64,000 nt of DNA from Massospora cicadina (Eukaryota > Entomophthoromycota > Entomophthoromycetes > Entomophthorales > Entomophthoraceae). The notes under the pieces were generated by a model. That model did not search any database. It was given only the letters and a program-made list of their open reading frames with translations, and was not told the DNA's origin. The translations under genes and the position numbers were made by a program. The stretch covers positions 1 to 64,000 of the forward strand of contig JAKSZP010017409.1 of NCBI GenBank assembly GCA_022478985.1, written 5' to 3'. This document shows, one piece after another, positions 22,764 through 33,816 of this stretch (position 1 is its first letter; each line of letters starts with the position of its first letter).

Positions 22764-23827
22764 TGTCGCAAAATTGACCATGGGCTCCGCTAGTGTGCCA
22801 GGCCAACCAGTATTAAGACTGGTTGACCCTTTGCAGTTTCGCCTTCATTGGCGTACCAACCCATATAAGTCCACGTCCAACCCACCAACTAACCACCAAC
22901 GGCTTCGCCTTTAGCCCCAGGCGTCCTTGTAGTGTGCCCTGGCAAGTCCTGCCCTCTTTCTGGGTGGCTCAGGCACTTCTGCGCTGCTCCACCCTTGTAA
23001 CCCTTCACCAACCCATCTGGGCATGCCCCAGAGAGTCCATCCCCTTTCATGGGCGGCTATGGCACTCCTGCGCTGTACCTCTGAAAGGTTGGCAGTCAGT
23101 CAGTGCATCCGCTGGTAGCCAGCTGGCCAGGTTCCCACTGGGATCTCATAGGGAGTTGCATGTGAGATGGCATCACAGGCCACTCCAAGCATGATCACCT
23201 GCGCCTATTGGGGATCCCCAGTCTTATCTACTCTTAATCACACAGGGTATTAGCCACTATCAAATAAAAGTAAGATTGGTGCAAGAGAGATGTTTATTAG
23301 GAGGGAATGAACGACTATTTATATTAATTTCAGGGCTACTGCGCTTAAGTACTCTTTGGCCAATCAAATACTGAAAACCCCATTGGTCTCTTGATTCCAA
23401 AACTCTATCAGATCATAAATTTCATTCATTCATACTTCATAGTGATTCCCTCCAGATCTGCTCATCTGATCACCAAATATTAAATTAGGTCAATCCATCC
23501 TCAGCATAAGTCACAGGTTGATTGTATAAATTTGTATTTAAATAGGACGTTGAGCATCCTTGGCATGAGTCATAGGTGCTCTAAATTAGTCAGTGGAACC
23601 ATTTTCAGACGATTCATAATGGATTAATTGGCTTTCCACTGTTAACTCCTGAAACGATCTTCATATAGCATTTCAGCAGCAAACTAAGCTTCTGGCAAAC
23701 CTAAACTCAATTAACTATATAAAAATAATTAGTATTAAACTAGGCGATTAGCTGGCAATTACGCCTGACTAACTGAACCCTTAATTCAGATACTATCAGA
23801 AGGATCAATCTGGTTAAAAACCCAACA
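22764..23827 (+). mobile_element. 1.06-kb insertion in GyF RT, possible solo LTR
   Basis: The insert begins TGTCGCAAAATTGACC and ends AAAACCCAACA, i.e. TG...CA. Flanking 5-mers CGGAT and TGGAG share GGA. The first 0.4 kb is clearly GC-richer than the rest, and a TATA-like TATAAATTTG lies near 23527. The 123-residue frame at 22823-23194 has no recognisable motif. Orientation is not known, and no second copy was found here. Confidence 0.5.
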
Positions 23828-24340
23828 TGGAGCTTGTTACTTCTTGGAGATGGATTTGATATCAGGCTACTAGCAGATCAAGTTGCCCATGGCGGAACAG
23901 GTGAAATGTGCCATTATCACGTCCAAAGGGCATTTCCAACTGACCTATATGCCACAAGGGCTGTGTAACGCCACAGCCACATTCCAACGGGACATGGATA
24001 CCATCTTTGGTGACTCGAAGCTGCTGTACATTCTTGTGTACCTTGATGGCACAATGTTTTTGCGTACATTTTCTGAGAACCTTACCCATCTAGAGGAGGT
24101 ATTCCGCCAGCTTTCTGAGGCCATCAATAAGATTAAGCCCAGCAAATGTCACATATACAAGTACCAAATGAGGTACCTTGGGTTTGTGGTAGGCGCAATA
24201 AGAACATAAATCTCAATTGGATAGGGTGGAAGCTATACAAGAAATAACTCAGCTGACCAGTAAGTGGACATACAACCTATTTTTACGGATAGTTGGATAC
24301 TACTGACGCTTATAACCCAACTTCAATTGTATTGGGACCC
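23828..24340 (+). pseudogene. GyF RT, part after the insertion
   Basis: Resumes with ACYFLEMDLISGY and then, in another frame, KCAIITSKGHFQLTYMPQGL, CNATATFQRDMDTIFGDSK and ILVYLDGTMF (about 23900-24060). These are RT palm motifs; the catalytic YLDD has become YLDG, so one metal-binding Asp is lost. NKIKPSKCHIYKYQMRYLGF is the thumb-proximal segment. Stops follow from 24207. Confidence 0.82.
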
Positions 24341-24379
24341 CTATTTGAGTTATTGAAAAGGATGCTGTGTTTAAATGGA

Positions 24380-24830
24380 CGGAATGCCTTCACCGCTCCT
24401 TTGATACATTTTGAACAGCGTTAATCAATGCACCAGTGCTACGCTACCCAAATTTTGATAAGGAATTTATTGTAAAGATCGTTGCATCCCTTTCCACTAT
24501 CTGAGCAGTTTTATTCAGCAAGACAATGAAGGGGAGGAGCTAGCCAATTGCATACTGCATTCAAGCTTGAACTGCCATGAAAAAATTACACTGTGACTGA
24601 GTATGAGTGCTTAGCAGTAATAAACGCATACAGGCAATTCAGGGTATATTTACATGGGGTAAAGTTTAAAGTTGTCATGGATCATGCGTCATTACGCTGG
24701 TTGAAGAATCTCAGAGATCCTGAGGGGCGTCTATCCCAATGGGCTCTTAAGCATCAGGCTTATGGCTTTGAAATCCTTTACAGACCTTGAGCAAAACACC
24801 AAAACGCAGATTGCTTGTTGAGAATTCTAA
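24380..24830 (+). pseudogene. GyF RNase H remnant
   Basis: 24593-24790 is open for 65 residues: TEYECLAVINAYRQFRVYL, then HGVKFKVVMDHASLRWLKNL. These carry the catalytic Glu and the second Asp of the Ty3/Gypsy RNase H, followed by the RLSQWAL segment. The first Asp region (family D.S) near 24480 is degraded. Confidence 0.85.
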
Positions 24831-26060
24831 CCATTGCCATTATGACAGATCTCAGCGACGTAATGTACCACAAAATGCTCAGTGCGAATTACAATGATGA
24901 ACTTCCTCAAGTCATCAAGGTATTAGACGGAATTAGGGCCAATACGTTCCAGGAAAACAGTGAATTGTACAAGCAGATAGGGGATACTACCATGAATATC
25001 CCCAGGCCTTCCACTTGACCAAAAAGTTTTTTAGCGCCCATCAAGCAGTTGTAATGGTGAAGTCCATAAAACCCTGGAATCGTTGTGACCTCAGTACTAT
25101 TTGGAGAGCATGAACTTCTATGCGCGTGAATCAATTTCATGCTGCCACCAGTGCCAAGTGGAAAATCTGTTCCACCAGAAGACTTCATATAGTTAGTGAA
25201 ACTACACTTTGCTAGGCATAAAGTTTCCCTTGATGTTGTTGGCCCTCAGCCAATGGGAGATAACCAGTCCAGATACATTCTGGTGGCGGTTGATCACTTT
25301 ACCAGGTGGGTAGAAGCATGGATGATCAAGGATTGGAGGTGGTCACAGTGGCCAAGTTCATCACGGAATGCATTATTCAGTGACATAGCTGCCCTCATTT
25401 CATTCTTCCCAATAATGAAACTATTTTACTTCCCACATCTTTTTCAAGCTAAACAAGCTGATGTCCATCTGCAGGGTTTTGATGACCCCATTTCACCCAG
25501 AATCTACCAGGATGGTTGAGCGAATTAATGGAACTTTAGCGAGCATACTGCAAATTGGTAGCAGATCAACCTTCAGATTGGAGTTACCTCCTTTCCACTA
25601 CAATCTTCACTTACAATATCAGCTATCATTCTGCCATGGGGAAAAACCCCTTCCAGTTAATATATGGACGACACCCATCTCTTCCAGCACTGCTCTATGT
25701 CTGCATGGAAGATACCAGCGGAATGGACCCACAATGCTACTTGAAAATTTATAAATATACTGATTAAGCTTCAAACTGAAGCATAATCATTCAGTTTAGC
25801 CAAGAAGGTAAAGAATAAGGCGGCCAATCAGACTTAGCATAGTGGGATTCCGCAGTTCAAAGATGGGGACATGGTTCTATATCATGACCAACATGGATTT
25901 AGGTGGAAGCACAAATTGGCCAGCATCTGGATGGGTCCATTTGAAGTAATAAAGAAAGCAGGTGTTGATGCCTATACTATCAAGGACCCCCAAGAATTCA
26001 GATCATTAACTGAGTGCATGCAAAATTTCCTTTGGGAATATAAACAATAGGATCCTTATT
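24831..26060 (+). pseudogene. GyF integrase remnant
   Basis: CHQCQVENLF (about 25140-25170) is the CC half of the zinc motif. VSLDVVGPQPMGDNQSRYIL and VAVDHFTRWVEAW (25220-25320) are the core start. SRMVERINGTLASIL (about 25508-25550) covers the Glu region, and YNISYHSAMGKNPFQLIYGR (25611-25670) is the distal core. KLASIWMGPFEVIKKAG (25912-25965) is the post-core GPF module. The integrase ends near 26050 without a chromodomain, then comes a purine tract and the 3' LTR. Confidence 0.82.
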
Positions 26061-26082
26061 GTTCATTCAAGGGGAGAGTTTA

Positions 26083-26651
26083 TGTTGAGATTCTGATATG
26101 ACTGGATGATAAGCTCTATGTATTTATGGCAGAATGGGCGAGTTTGGCCAAACTGATTAGTATGAAATATTGATGAGATTGCCCTGACATAAGGTGATAG
26201 GGCGATACCAAGCTTCAAATGAATATCTAGTAAATTGCAACCAAATTACCAATAAGGCGATGGTGATGTATGACAAATATTTAGTAGATCGCCTCAAACT
26301 TTGGCGATTGGGAATTTAATAATTACTAGAATCTGCCAGAACCAATGAGCATACTGTGTAAATGAATAGTCTAAGCAAAAGGGTTGGTATTGACCAAAGT
26401 CACTAATATATAAGCGAGATGAGAAGATTAATATGAGGGGATTGTTAGTAAAAGAGAGTGAGTGTAACATGGATTATTTGCTTTATTTAGTAAAGTATAA
26501 TAGAGTGTCATTAAAGCAATTTCTCCATAATTTATTAAGGAGTATTACGTTGTTTTAGGATAATATTTTTATATGTTGGTCCTATTGTTCAAGGGCTTAA
26601 CCCTGTGCAAAATCCCTTTGACCTTTTTCTAATACTGACAAATCTATAATA
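26083..26651 (+). repeat. GyF 3' LTR
   Basis: 569 bp, TGTTGAGATTCTGATATGAC to CTATAATA, aligned with 19510-20074. It is preceded by the polypurine tract AAGGGGAGAGTTTA (26069-26082) and followed by GCCCA, the partner of GACCA at 19505. Confidence 0.88.
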
Positions 26652-26656
26652 GCCCA

Positions 26657-27760
26657 GTTCTGCTCCATGAATTAAATTTATGGGAAAAATATGCTATTGG
26701 GTGCTTCACAACCTTATATTCCTGTAACAGGACTTCTCCCACCACAACAGAAGAGGCGTCACATGTGACAATGAAGGGTTTGGTTGCATCGACATGCTTA
26801 AGCACAAGTGGTGACACAAATACTTGTTTGACAGCATCTAGTGCCTGCTGATATTCTGGGTTCCAACGGAATGGGACGTTCTTACCAGTTAGGGGATGCA
26901 GTGGTGCAGCAAGCTTCAAGAGGGTGTGAGAGAATTTTTTCAAGAAAATGATGGTACCCAAGAAGCTCTGCAATCGCTTTTGGGTTGTTGGGGTAGCTCA
27001 TCCAAGGATGGCCTTAAGTTTACAGGATGGAATAGCGTAACCATCTTTTAGTACCAAGTTACCCAAGAAGGTAACCTTATAATGGAAGAACTTGCACTTT
27101 AATACTTACAAATATTCTAGCCTTGTGAAAAGTGGCAAGAACGGCCTCCATATCTATAGCATGCTGTTTGGGAGTTGGATAGTGATGAGAATGCTGTCAA
27201 TTTGAGCAATGGCATAAGTGTTGCGCAGATCGCCCAGCACATAATTGATAATCTGTTGGAATGTGGCGGGCACATTTTTAACCAGAAAAGCATCACATGG
27301 AACTGGATATTACCCGCTTCATATAAATAGCTGTAAGCCACTACTAATCTTTGGCTACCCAACTTTTGATTAAAGGCGTTTACTAAATTGAGTTTTGAAA
27401 ATGTTCTTGACTTCACAATTGCTTGGACGATTGTTTGCTCTAGCAGAAGTAGTTAGGGGTCATGTACTATGGTGTTGTTGAGGAGACCATAATCCATGTA
27501 GTGGTGCATTGTGCCGTCAACCTTTTTGCAAACACAATAGAAAAGGCAACCAGGGATGGCTCCTTGAAAAGCCACCCCTTCACGATCATGTTGTTGATCA
27601 ACATAAGCAAGGCTGCAATTTCTTTCGCTGTATGGGTGTATTATAGAAAATTGATGTTGACCACCTCCACTGTCATAAGGAACTTAAGCTCATACTTTGA
27701 GTGTGACAGAAGTTGAGTAGCTTTTTTCATATCAAAAGATATCCCTATACGCTATTAGAG
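26657..27760 (-). pseudogene. Chr1 reverse transcriptase and start of RNase H
   Basis: Minus-strand order: KKVDGTMHHYMDYGLLNN (about 27535-27480), the fingers motif; SRTFSKLNLVNAFNQ (about 27415-27370), matching F.KLDL..AYNQ; then around 27210 a palm segment where YxDD has decayed to QIDS; QSFLGTIIFLKKF (26970-26932), the thumb; and the linker to RNase H with FIVTCDASSVVVGEVLLQ (about 26782-26730), containing the first RNase H Asp. The domain ends at the GyF insertion. Confidence 0.8.
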
Positions 27761-28492
27761 ATGGGGTAAAATCAGGAGAAAAGTCCATGAGTGTAGCGAG
27801 CATGGAAATGGCACCTTTACTCCATGCTTTACTCATGGTGTAAAGGAGTGGGAGCTCACCGCTATCCTGAGCATTTCCAAAGAGTAATCTGTTTGAGGCC
27901 AGTTTGACATTACTTGTTGGCATCTCCATCAACCCACACCAATGATAACTTGAAATACTATGTCAGACATGACTGAGAAATAGCTCACGGCATTTAAAGT
28001 TGATCACTTGGAATAGACCAGGCGACCCACCTTATAGGATGATTGTATGGCAGAAGATGCTACCAACGCTTCCAGGCCTACATCCAAGGTCAATTCCAAT
28101 AGAAGTGACAACTCCAAACTCTTATAATTTTCTGCCGCCCCTATGTTCACCAAGTACTAAAATGACACCCAGTGAACACCTAGACGAAATTCCATTGGTA
28201 GAGAAATAGATGTGGTCCTGTTGGTAGGTGAGCGAGTTTGGTTTCACCAAGCTGATGGTAGTACCATATGGGATGAGAAATTCTGTACTGGATCAATTGT
28301 GACTGACACCAGAGTTATTACCAGTAAGCACCAAACACAAAATTGGATCCTGCACGATTCACCTTACTTGTGCCATAGTTGAGCTAGATTCAGCTAACTG
28401 AGAAGGGGTTTGATGCTGGTATGGGAAAACCCATGTGACACTCCACCCAACGGGCGAGATGGAGAAGGTCAGAGTTATTAGTTGCTCCACTA
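27761..28492 (-). pseudogene. Chr1 leader/gag/protease remnant
   Basis: Only about 730 bp separate the 5' LTR from RT, less than a normal gag plus protease. Minus-strand open pieces (28553-28359, 27932-27732) show no DTG. The text ending DFSPDFTPSLIAYRDIF may be the end of the protease-RT linker. An internal deletion is likely. Confidence 0.4.
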
Positions 28493-29354
28493 TGTCATGG
28501 AGTGTGCTGATAATGATGATTAGATTGGCATGATACACCGGGCAAGTTACCAACTAGAACCCAAGCCAGAGTACCATGGCACAGCCATCCAAATTGACGT
28601 GTGCAATATGAGAATGTTTGCCAAAAGAACAGTCAAGGGTGGTAAGATTGGAACTATCACACCTTTGGTTTTTAATAAATTATATATAGCTGAATTTTAT
28701 TTTTATCGAAATTTTTATCTAACGTAAAGGGGTGGAAAATAAGAAAAGGGATGATAGAAGTACTTGTTGGGGACCACTGCCTAAAAGGTCTCTGGGAAAA
28801 ATTGCAACTTATGCACAAATTTAATCAGAATAAACTTATAACAATCTGTCAGATTTGGTTTCCAGACCTATTTTGCAACTGACTATGAACTGGCACAATC
28901 AGCTGAATACATTTTGGGCTCGTTTCTTGAAATTAATTTTTATTCACATGCATGCATTTTGCGCTGTTGGCAACATTTTGGGTAGTTGGCAGGTAGCGCC
29001 TAGGGACAGGCCACAAAAGGCTGAGCCCAGTTGGTGGGGAAGCGGTTGACAGTCCTTGTATCTGTTGAGGACAGGTTTGTCTTGGGCGCAATGGTGGTAT
29101 AGGGCAGGTTTGGGTGTTTTGCGCAATTTTGCCACCTCCTGGCAACCCTCCAAATATTTTCACCGGCTTGGTGGAGGATAATGTGTGGAGGGGGACTGCA
29201 ACTTTCAGTTGGTATGCCAAGACCCACCTCTCATCCACCACATGGGCCAAATCGCCCTGAGAGATGAGAGGTACAGGTGCTAGATTATTTCCTTTTTTGA
29301 ATGGAACGGGAATTAATCTTAATCCAGGCGGAGGGATCCTTCCCAAGACTTACA
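28493..29354 (-). repeat. Chr1 5' LTR
   Basis: Aligned with 15698-16565. On the minus strand it starts TGTAAGTCTTGGGAAG and ends CTCCATGACA. Sequence immediately inside reads TAGTGGAGCAACTAATAACT, a possible primer-binding site 3 bp from the LTR. The open frames within (28933-29346 and others) are LTR sequence read by chance. Confidence 0.8.
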
Positions 29355-29396
29355 GAGGAAAGCTGGATACTCCATTCAGGATTATAATACAAACAT

Positions 29397-30679
29397 TGTG
29401 TTCAGTAGAATACATGCCCAGCATCTTAGGTCATCCTATCAGTCTCTTCTACAGGTGGGGAAAGGCCATGGATGAGGCCACAAATGTATCATTAAATCAT
29501 TCCTCAATCAGTGAAATGAGTAGAATTCACTCCAAACTGGAGGAGGTGCAGGCAATCAAACCAACATTTATGAGGATTAACAATCCCCTTTTATAGATGT
29601 GGGTGATTCAAACATTTTCACTAACATCAGAGTGATGTCATGTGAGATAATTTTCGCCCTAATATTTATAGGTCTTAATTAGTATGGATGATGACGTCAC
29701 CAAATAGCAGTATGAAAATCAACCCCTTTTAAACTTTAGGTCAAAATAATTTGCATTCTGCTGATGATGTAATTATGACCCAACTAAATTACTCCAATGA
29801 AAGCAATTTATGCTCTAAAAGGGATTTACCAAATATGGTTTAATTAATTTTGAAGGGTTGCTTGAAACCACAATGTGAGGTGCATTTGAGAGCCATAGCA
29901 CAAACCTTAAGTTGAGCATCATATTACTATATTTGGTAATAAAACAATGTTTGAAGAAGATACAACTGCCCAAACCCAGAGTAGTAGACTAATGAAAGGG
30001 CCCCTGGACATTAAAGTTCAGGGATAACCACCATGAAATGGAGCTCATGAGAACAAAAATTGGTTCAAATAGATGAAGCCACTAAAGAAGCAGTTAGTCG
30101 TCGTCTGACTAGGGGATTTTGAAAAAACCATACTGGCACCCATATTCCCAACTTATTTTCAATCATCATTCATTTTACTATCTTGATTTTACTTAAAGTA
30201 CAAAATAATTATCATTTTATGTCAACAAAGAACCTCACACAGAATCTCAATCATATCATTTCAATTTCACTTATAGTGTTTTAGGTTATCTAACGCCAGT
30301 AGTCAGTATGAATATGGCCAAGTGATCAGAATACATTAGCTAGTCTGAGATATGCTCTGTTTGAATAAAAATACTCTCTATCACGGATACCTTGGGGATG
30401 AGCTGCCAAGGGAGAGGTTGGATTAGCTTCCATTAATTCCTGAGGGCCAACATACAATGAACATCTTTAAGAGTGTCAATAAGGTTCTTTATGAGTGCAA
30501 ATTTTATTCTTAAAGAAATTGCTGCTACAAAAGGTAACTTCAGAGGAGGATTTGCTCTATGAGGATAATTGTGATCTAAGCGATGGTTGGATGGTGCCTA
30601 ATCTGCGTTGAATAGACCACCTAAGTAGTGAATCGGCCTCATGTGCCAATAAACCAAGGTCTTTGAGCTGACTATGGCA
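29397..30679 (+). repeat. GyE 3' LTR
   Basis: Partner of 5548-8762 without LnB. Matching blocks run in the same order, including GAGGTGCAGGCAA (5691 and 29545), GAGAGCCATAGCACAAA (6046 and 29889), CCCATATTCCCAA (6297 and 30139) and GCTGCCAAGGGAGAGGTTGG. The start TGTGTTCAG and end near TATGGCA are approximate. The bases 29355-29396 are the last internal GyE bases after Chr1. Confidence 0.7.
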
Positions 30680-32593
30680 ATAGCCATTTCTAATGTTTGT
30701 CGTTTTGAGGCCACTTAGCAGGGAAATCAAAGAAATTCCTCAGGAAGTTCCTCAACAGCTGATTGCTTGAGAAAAAGTTTATAAAAATTCTCTTTTCAAA
30801 TTAAACAAAAAATCTTCCAATTTGATTTTTTTAACCAAGATGAACTAAAAAGGGAAACATGGCGAATTGAAATTAAAACCTTCAAACAAAATTGATATCA
30901 ACAGCATAGCTGTTACCCCTCACTAAAAAGTGAAAGTTCAGGCCAGCTTCCAATTTTAAATCTACACCACACCCTAAATGGTCCGGTCAGCTACCTCATT
31001 CTAGCTGAAATGGCCTTCTTTCAGTGATAAAAGCATGGTCAAGAATATTGCCAGTTCTCAGTTATTGGTTGGAATTGGGTTGATGTTCGTTGACTAATAT
31101 TTTGCTCACATATCACCCTGTAGATATTACTCAAGAATGATCAGAACACTGATGCCATATGGACTGTGAATGCTATCACGGGTATTAGAATACCTGCGTT
31201 GGAAGCTGAGTCTTTTCTTGGCACGTCAGTTGTCTGATAAAGCAGTCAAGTGTTGTTTTTGATTCATCATTAAACTTCAAGCGCATGATCACAAAAATAA
31301 CGTAAATTAAATTATTGGGTTAGATTTCACTATGATTGGCAAGAGAAAACTTATATCACTAATAGGGATGTCAGTCAGAGGTAAAGGGCAGAGTTCATTA
31401 TTCAGGCTATTGACCTATATAGACATAATTAAGCCTTGACAATGCCAGCTTAGCTCTGGTTTAGCTTTAGATTTGGTTGACTTCTGTGTGGCCTTGTTTT
31501 AGCATAGAAAAATTTATGGAGTGACGTGACAACAGGAACTTCAGTCGTTTCAACTGAATCAGATGCTAACTTGGTGAATATTCCAACTTCTACTCTGATG
31601 TTGACAACTGAATCCACCCTAACTATGAGAATAATTGGCTGTATGCAGGATAAAGTTGAATATGGAAAGAGCTCATCCAGAATGAGATTTGCACAATATT
31701 GGGGCGTAGTAATAACTTGGTAAAACTGGTGAGTAGAGAATTAATTTCAGTGGCCTTGGGTCCTTGTCCAGGTTGGAAACCGTCTTGACTTTTATTTGAG
31801 GTGTTATGTGGAAGGCTGAGGGATTATTAATCCAGAAGATGTCATATCTATAAGACAAGAGCTCATTAAGGTTATGGAGGTTACAACTTTAAACTTGTGG
31901 TAGTTTTATATGTTAGAGTGAAAGGTTATAGGCAGTTGGCATTTGCAGCAGATGGATAGTTCATAGGGCATACTATCCTCTGTAAATTCCTCATGAGAAA
32001 TAGATCTGATGCTATTAACTTATGGCAAAAGGCAAAGTTCTTAGTTTATCAAAGAGATTTGATGTGTGAATTAGGTAAAATTGTCTTAAACCTGGATAAT
32101 GTCGTTCATTTTATATTTTAGATTGGGTTGTTTAGCCTTAAACTAATAAGATGATTAATATTAAAGTTTAAATTATCAAATTTATGTAATAAAAGAGGCT
32201 TAATCCTTTAATATATATGGTGCTTAATGCTACTAGTTGAACTTTTTAATTCTTTTAACTAACGCAGCTTGGTCATCAATATGATTTTCCTTGAGTTTTG
32301 GAATGGTCAACTCATATTGTAATCAGTTTGAACACAATCTGTGATATCTTAATTATTTACCTAATTTAGTACTTTAACTAATTATTGTATAGAATATTTG
32401 AATGGTTAATAGTAATTATCTTGCTCCACGTCCACCTCTTTGAATGTATTTGCTAAAGTTGTATTATATTAATATTGATAAATTCGTTAGGACTCTTGTT
32501 AACTAGGAATTACAACATTATATCAACTCCCTAATCCCTTATGAAGAAACCTTTTTCCTTAATTTATTGATCACTGAAGCCTGTGGCCTCAGT
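30680..32593. other. AT-rich spacer between the two nests
   Basis: No gene, RNA or repeat boundary is supported over about 1.9 kb. Short open frames (31526-31723 plus and others) lack recognisable motifs. It may be host intergenic DNA or a still older, unreadable element. Confidence 0.45.
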
Positions 32594-33164
32594 TGTCATA
32601 TCAATTAGTAAATTTTTTAATTTTAATATCCAACCTTTCCCTGCGCCAGCGTAAAGTAATTGTTAGTAGAGTCCCTATTTTTATTATGGCCATCCGCCAG
32701 TATCTTTATTTCAATCAGTATATCGCTTTTATCATGGAAATGCTACAAACCCTAGTCATTTGTTTTCCGTTTTAATTTAAATATTACGCTTTTAATCTTT
32801 CATTGTTAAGGGCTGTTTAGTAACCTTGAAAGATACCAATAAGAACTCTAGTAGATGGGACCATCTAGTACTAAAAAAAAGAGCTCTAGTAGAGAGAATA
32901 TATAAGCAAGATTTCCCTTTTTAGGGGGATCTTTTCCCAATGTAGCTGCACCCAGCCTACAATACGGATAATTCACTGATCCATTAAGCAACTGGTAGTA
33001 ACAGATACTAAAGTTTTATTCTTTGTGTTTATTAATAAAGCCTTATAGCTAATAAGTTTTCTTTTTCAATTTTTTACCCAGATTACTGTCATCAAACATT
33101 AACTGATCGTTTGTGTGTATCACATGTGCACCTGAGATACAATGCCCCTGCGCCAATTTTAGCA
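32594..33164 (+). repeat. GyH 5' LTR
   Basis: Starts TGTCATATCAATTAG and ends TTTTAGCA just before a decayed copy of the motif that follows the GyF, GyK and GyE LTRs. It has a TATA-like AATATATAAGCAAG (32897) equivalent to GyF 19829, and an AATAAAGCC signal near 33033. Length without the very short insertion is about 530 bp, close to GyF/GyJ/GyK LTRs. No second copy lies in the window. Confidence 0.6.
32856..32878 (+). mobile_element. Very short retroposon insertion 3 (23 bp) in the GyH LTR
   Basis: TGGGACCATCTAGTACTAAA plus AAA lies between AAGAACTCTAGTAGA (32841-32855) and AAGAGCTCTAGTAGA (32879-32893), 14 of 15 matching. Confidence 0.82.
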
Positions 33165-33185
33165 GTTAATGTTTACTACAGGGGA
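33165..33185 (+). other. GyH primer-binding-site-like motif, decayed
   Basis: GTTAATGTTTACTACAGGGG follows the LTR end. Compared with GTGGTGCTCACTACAGGG in GyK, the changes are concentrated in the first half. Confidence 0.5.
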
Positions 33186-33189
33186 TCAT

Positions 33190-33816
33190 ACATTGTTTCC
33201 TTAAGCATTTTTTATTGAATATGGATTCTGGAAACCCAGTTGAGATTACCTCATAATAGAGGTAGCCCAACCCTCTGATGCTGAAGTAGCTGACCACAAG
33301 GCCCAATGAAATCATTCTGTTAATATATTTCAATAAATTGAGGACTTGAATGCTCATGTTGTCCAACTTTCCAAAATCATAAAAGGCCATAATCTTCAAG
33401 TAAAAGAATTAATAAAAAATAAAGAAGCTCATTAACACTGCCTCAACGGTTATGATGATGATCTGAATGGAGCAGTTCATTACAATGCTAATTATAAACC
33501 TTAAATTGATTCCTTGTGTCTTGAACTATAAAAATAAGGGACAGAAACTATGGTACCTGGTGAGAGAGAATATTGCCTTTTAGTACATTTTTTTCAGCAA
33601 ACCATATTTTTATCATATAAAGAGCTTGTTGCAGGTGGAAAGCTTCCGTCTTTCAAAAATGCTATACCAATACAAAAAGAGATTTGGAGGATCTTTGTAA
33701 GTGCCAAAAGGGTCAATATAGTGGACCATCCTTGGATTAAAATTGATTAGTAGGAAACTTGGCCAATGGAACCTGATATTGAGGGCAAGTCGTACTGTTT
33801 ACATTGAGTTACCTGC
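33190..33816 (+). pseudogene. GyH gag N-terminal remnant
   Basis: Readable pieces include IEDLNAHVVQLSKIIKGHNL and QVKELIKNKEAH (about 33336-33432), a coiled-coil-like heptad stretch in the position of the GyK coiled coil, and an open stretch 33550-33750. The reading is then cut by the GyG repeat. Confidence 0.5.

Larger units (their letters stand above)
19510..26651 (+). mobile_element. GyF: complete but decayed Ty3/Gypsy element nested in Chr1
   Basis: 5' LTR 19510-20074 and 3' LTR 26083-26651 both begin TGT and end ATAACA/ATAATA. Flanking 5-bp repeats GACCA and GCCCA (one mismatch) are the target-site duplication. The internal order is gag, protease, RT, RNase H, integrase on the plus strand. 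There is no recognisable chromodomain. Two later insertions sit inside: a very short one in gag and a 1.06-kb one in RT. Chr1 RNase H text continues on both sides, confirming the nesting. Confidence 0.9.
15698..29354 (-). mobile_element. Chr1: minus-strand chromodomain Ty3/Gypsy element, split by GyF
   Basis: Two related about 865-bp segments (28493-29354 and 15698-16565) flank, in minus-strand order, RT (27760-26657), RNase H (19504-19000), integrase (18180-17221) and a chromodomain (about 16870-16690). A purine tract AAAGGGAAGGCAA lies just upstream of the 3' LTR (minus strand), as required for plus-strand priming. The gap between RT and RNase H is exactly filled by GyF (19510-26651). Chr1 interrupts GyE. 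Gag is short or lost. All domains are frameshifted. Confidence 0.8.
5548..30679 (+). mobile_element. GyE: Ty3/Gypsy LTR retrotransposon, outer shell of the first nest
   Basis: Two related about 1.28-kb segments (5548-8762 after removing LnB, and 29397-30679) flank gag, protease, RT, RNase H and integrase remnants, all on the plus strand, followed by the inserted element Chr1. A primer-binding-like motif lies right after the left repeat. The integrase is split by LnD and its 3' end is separated from the 3' LTR by Chr1 (15698-29354). Without its guests the element would be about 7.5 kb. I could not find a clear 5-bp TSD, so the outer ends are uncertain by tens of bases. Confidence 0.7.

Noticed and set aside
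22823..23194. 123-residue plus-strand open frame in the insertion in GyF RT
   Set aside because: No motif, composition follows local GC content, and it sits in a probable LTR-type insertion.
28140..28165. CACCAAGTACTAAAATG, similar to the very short insert tail
   Set aside because: Only partial match to ACCATCTAGTACTAAAA and no flanking duplication.
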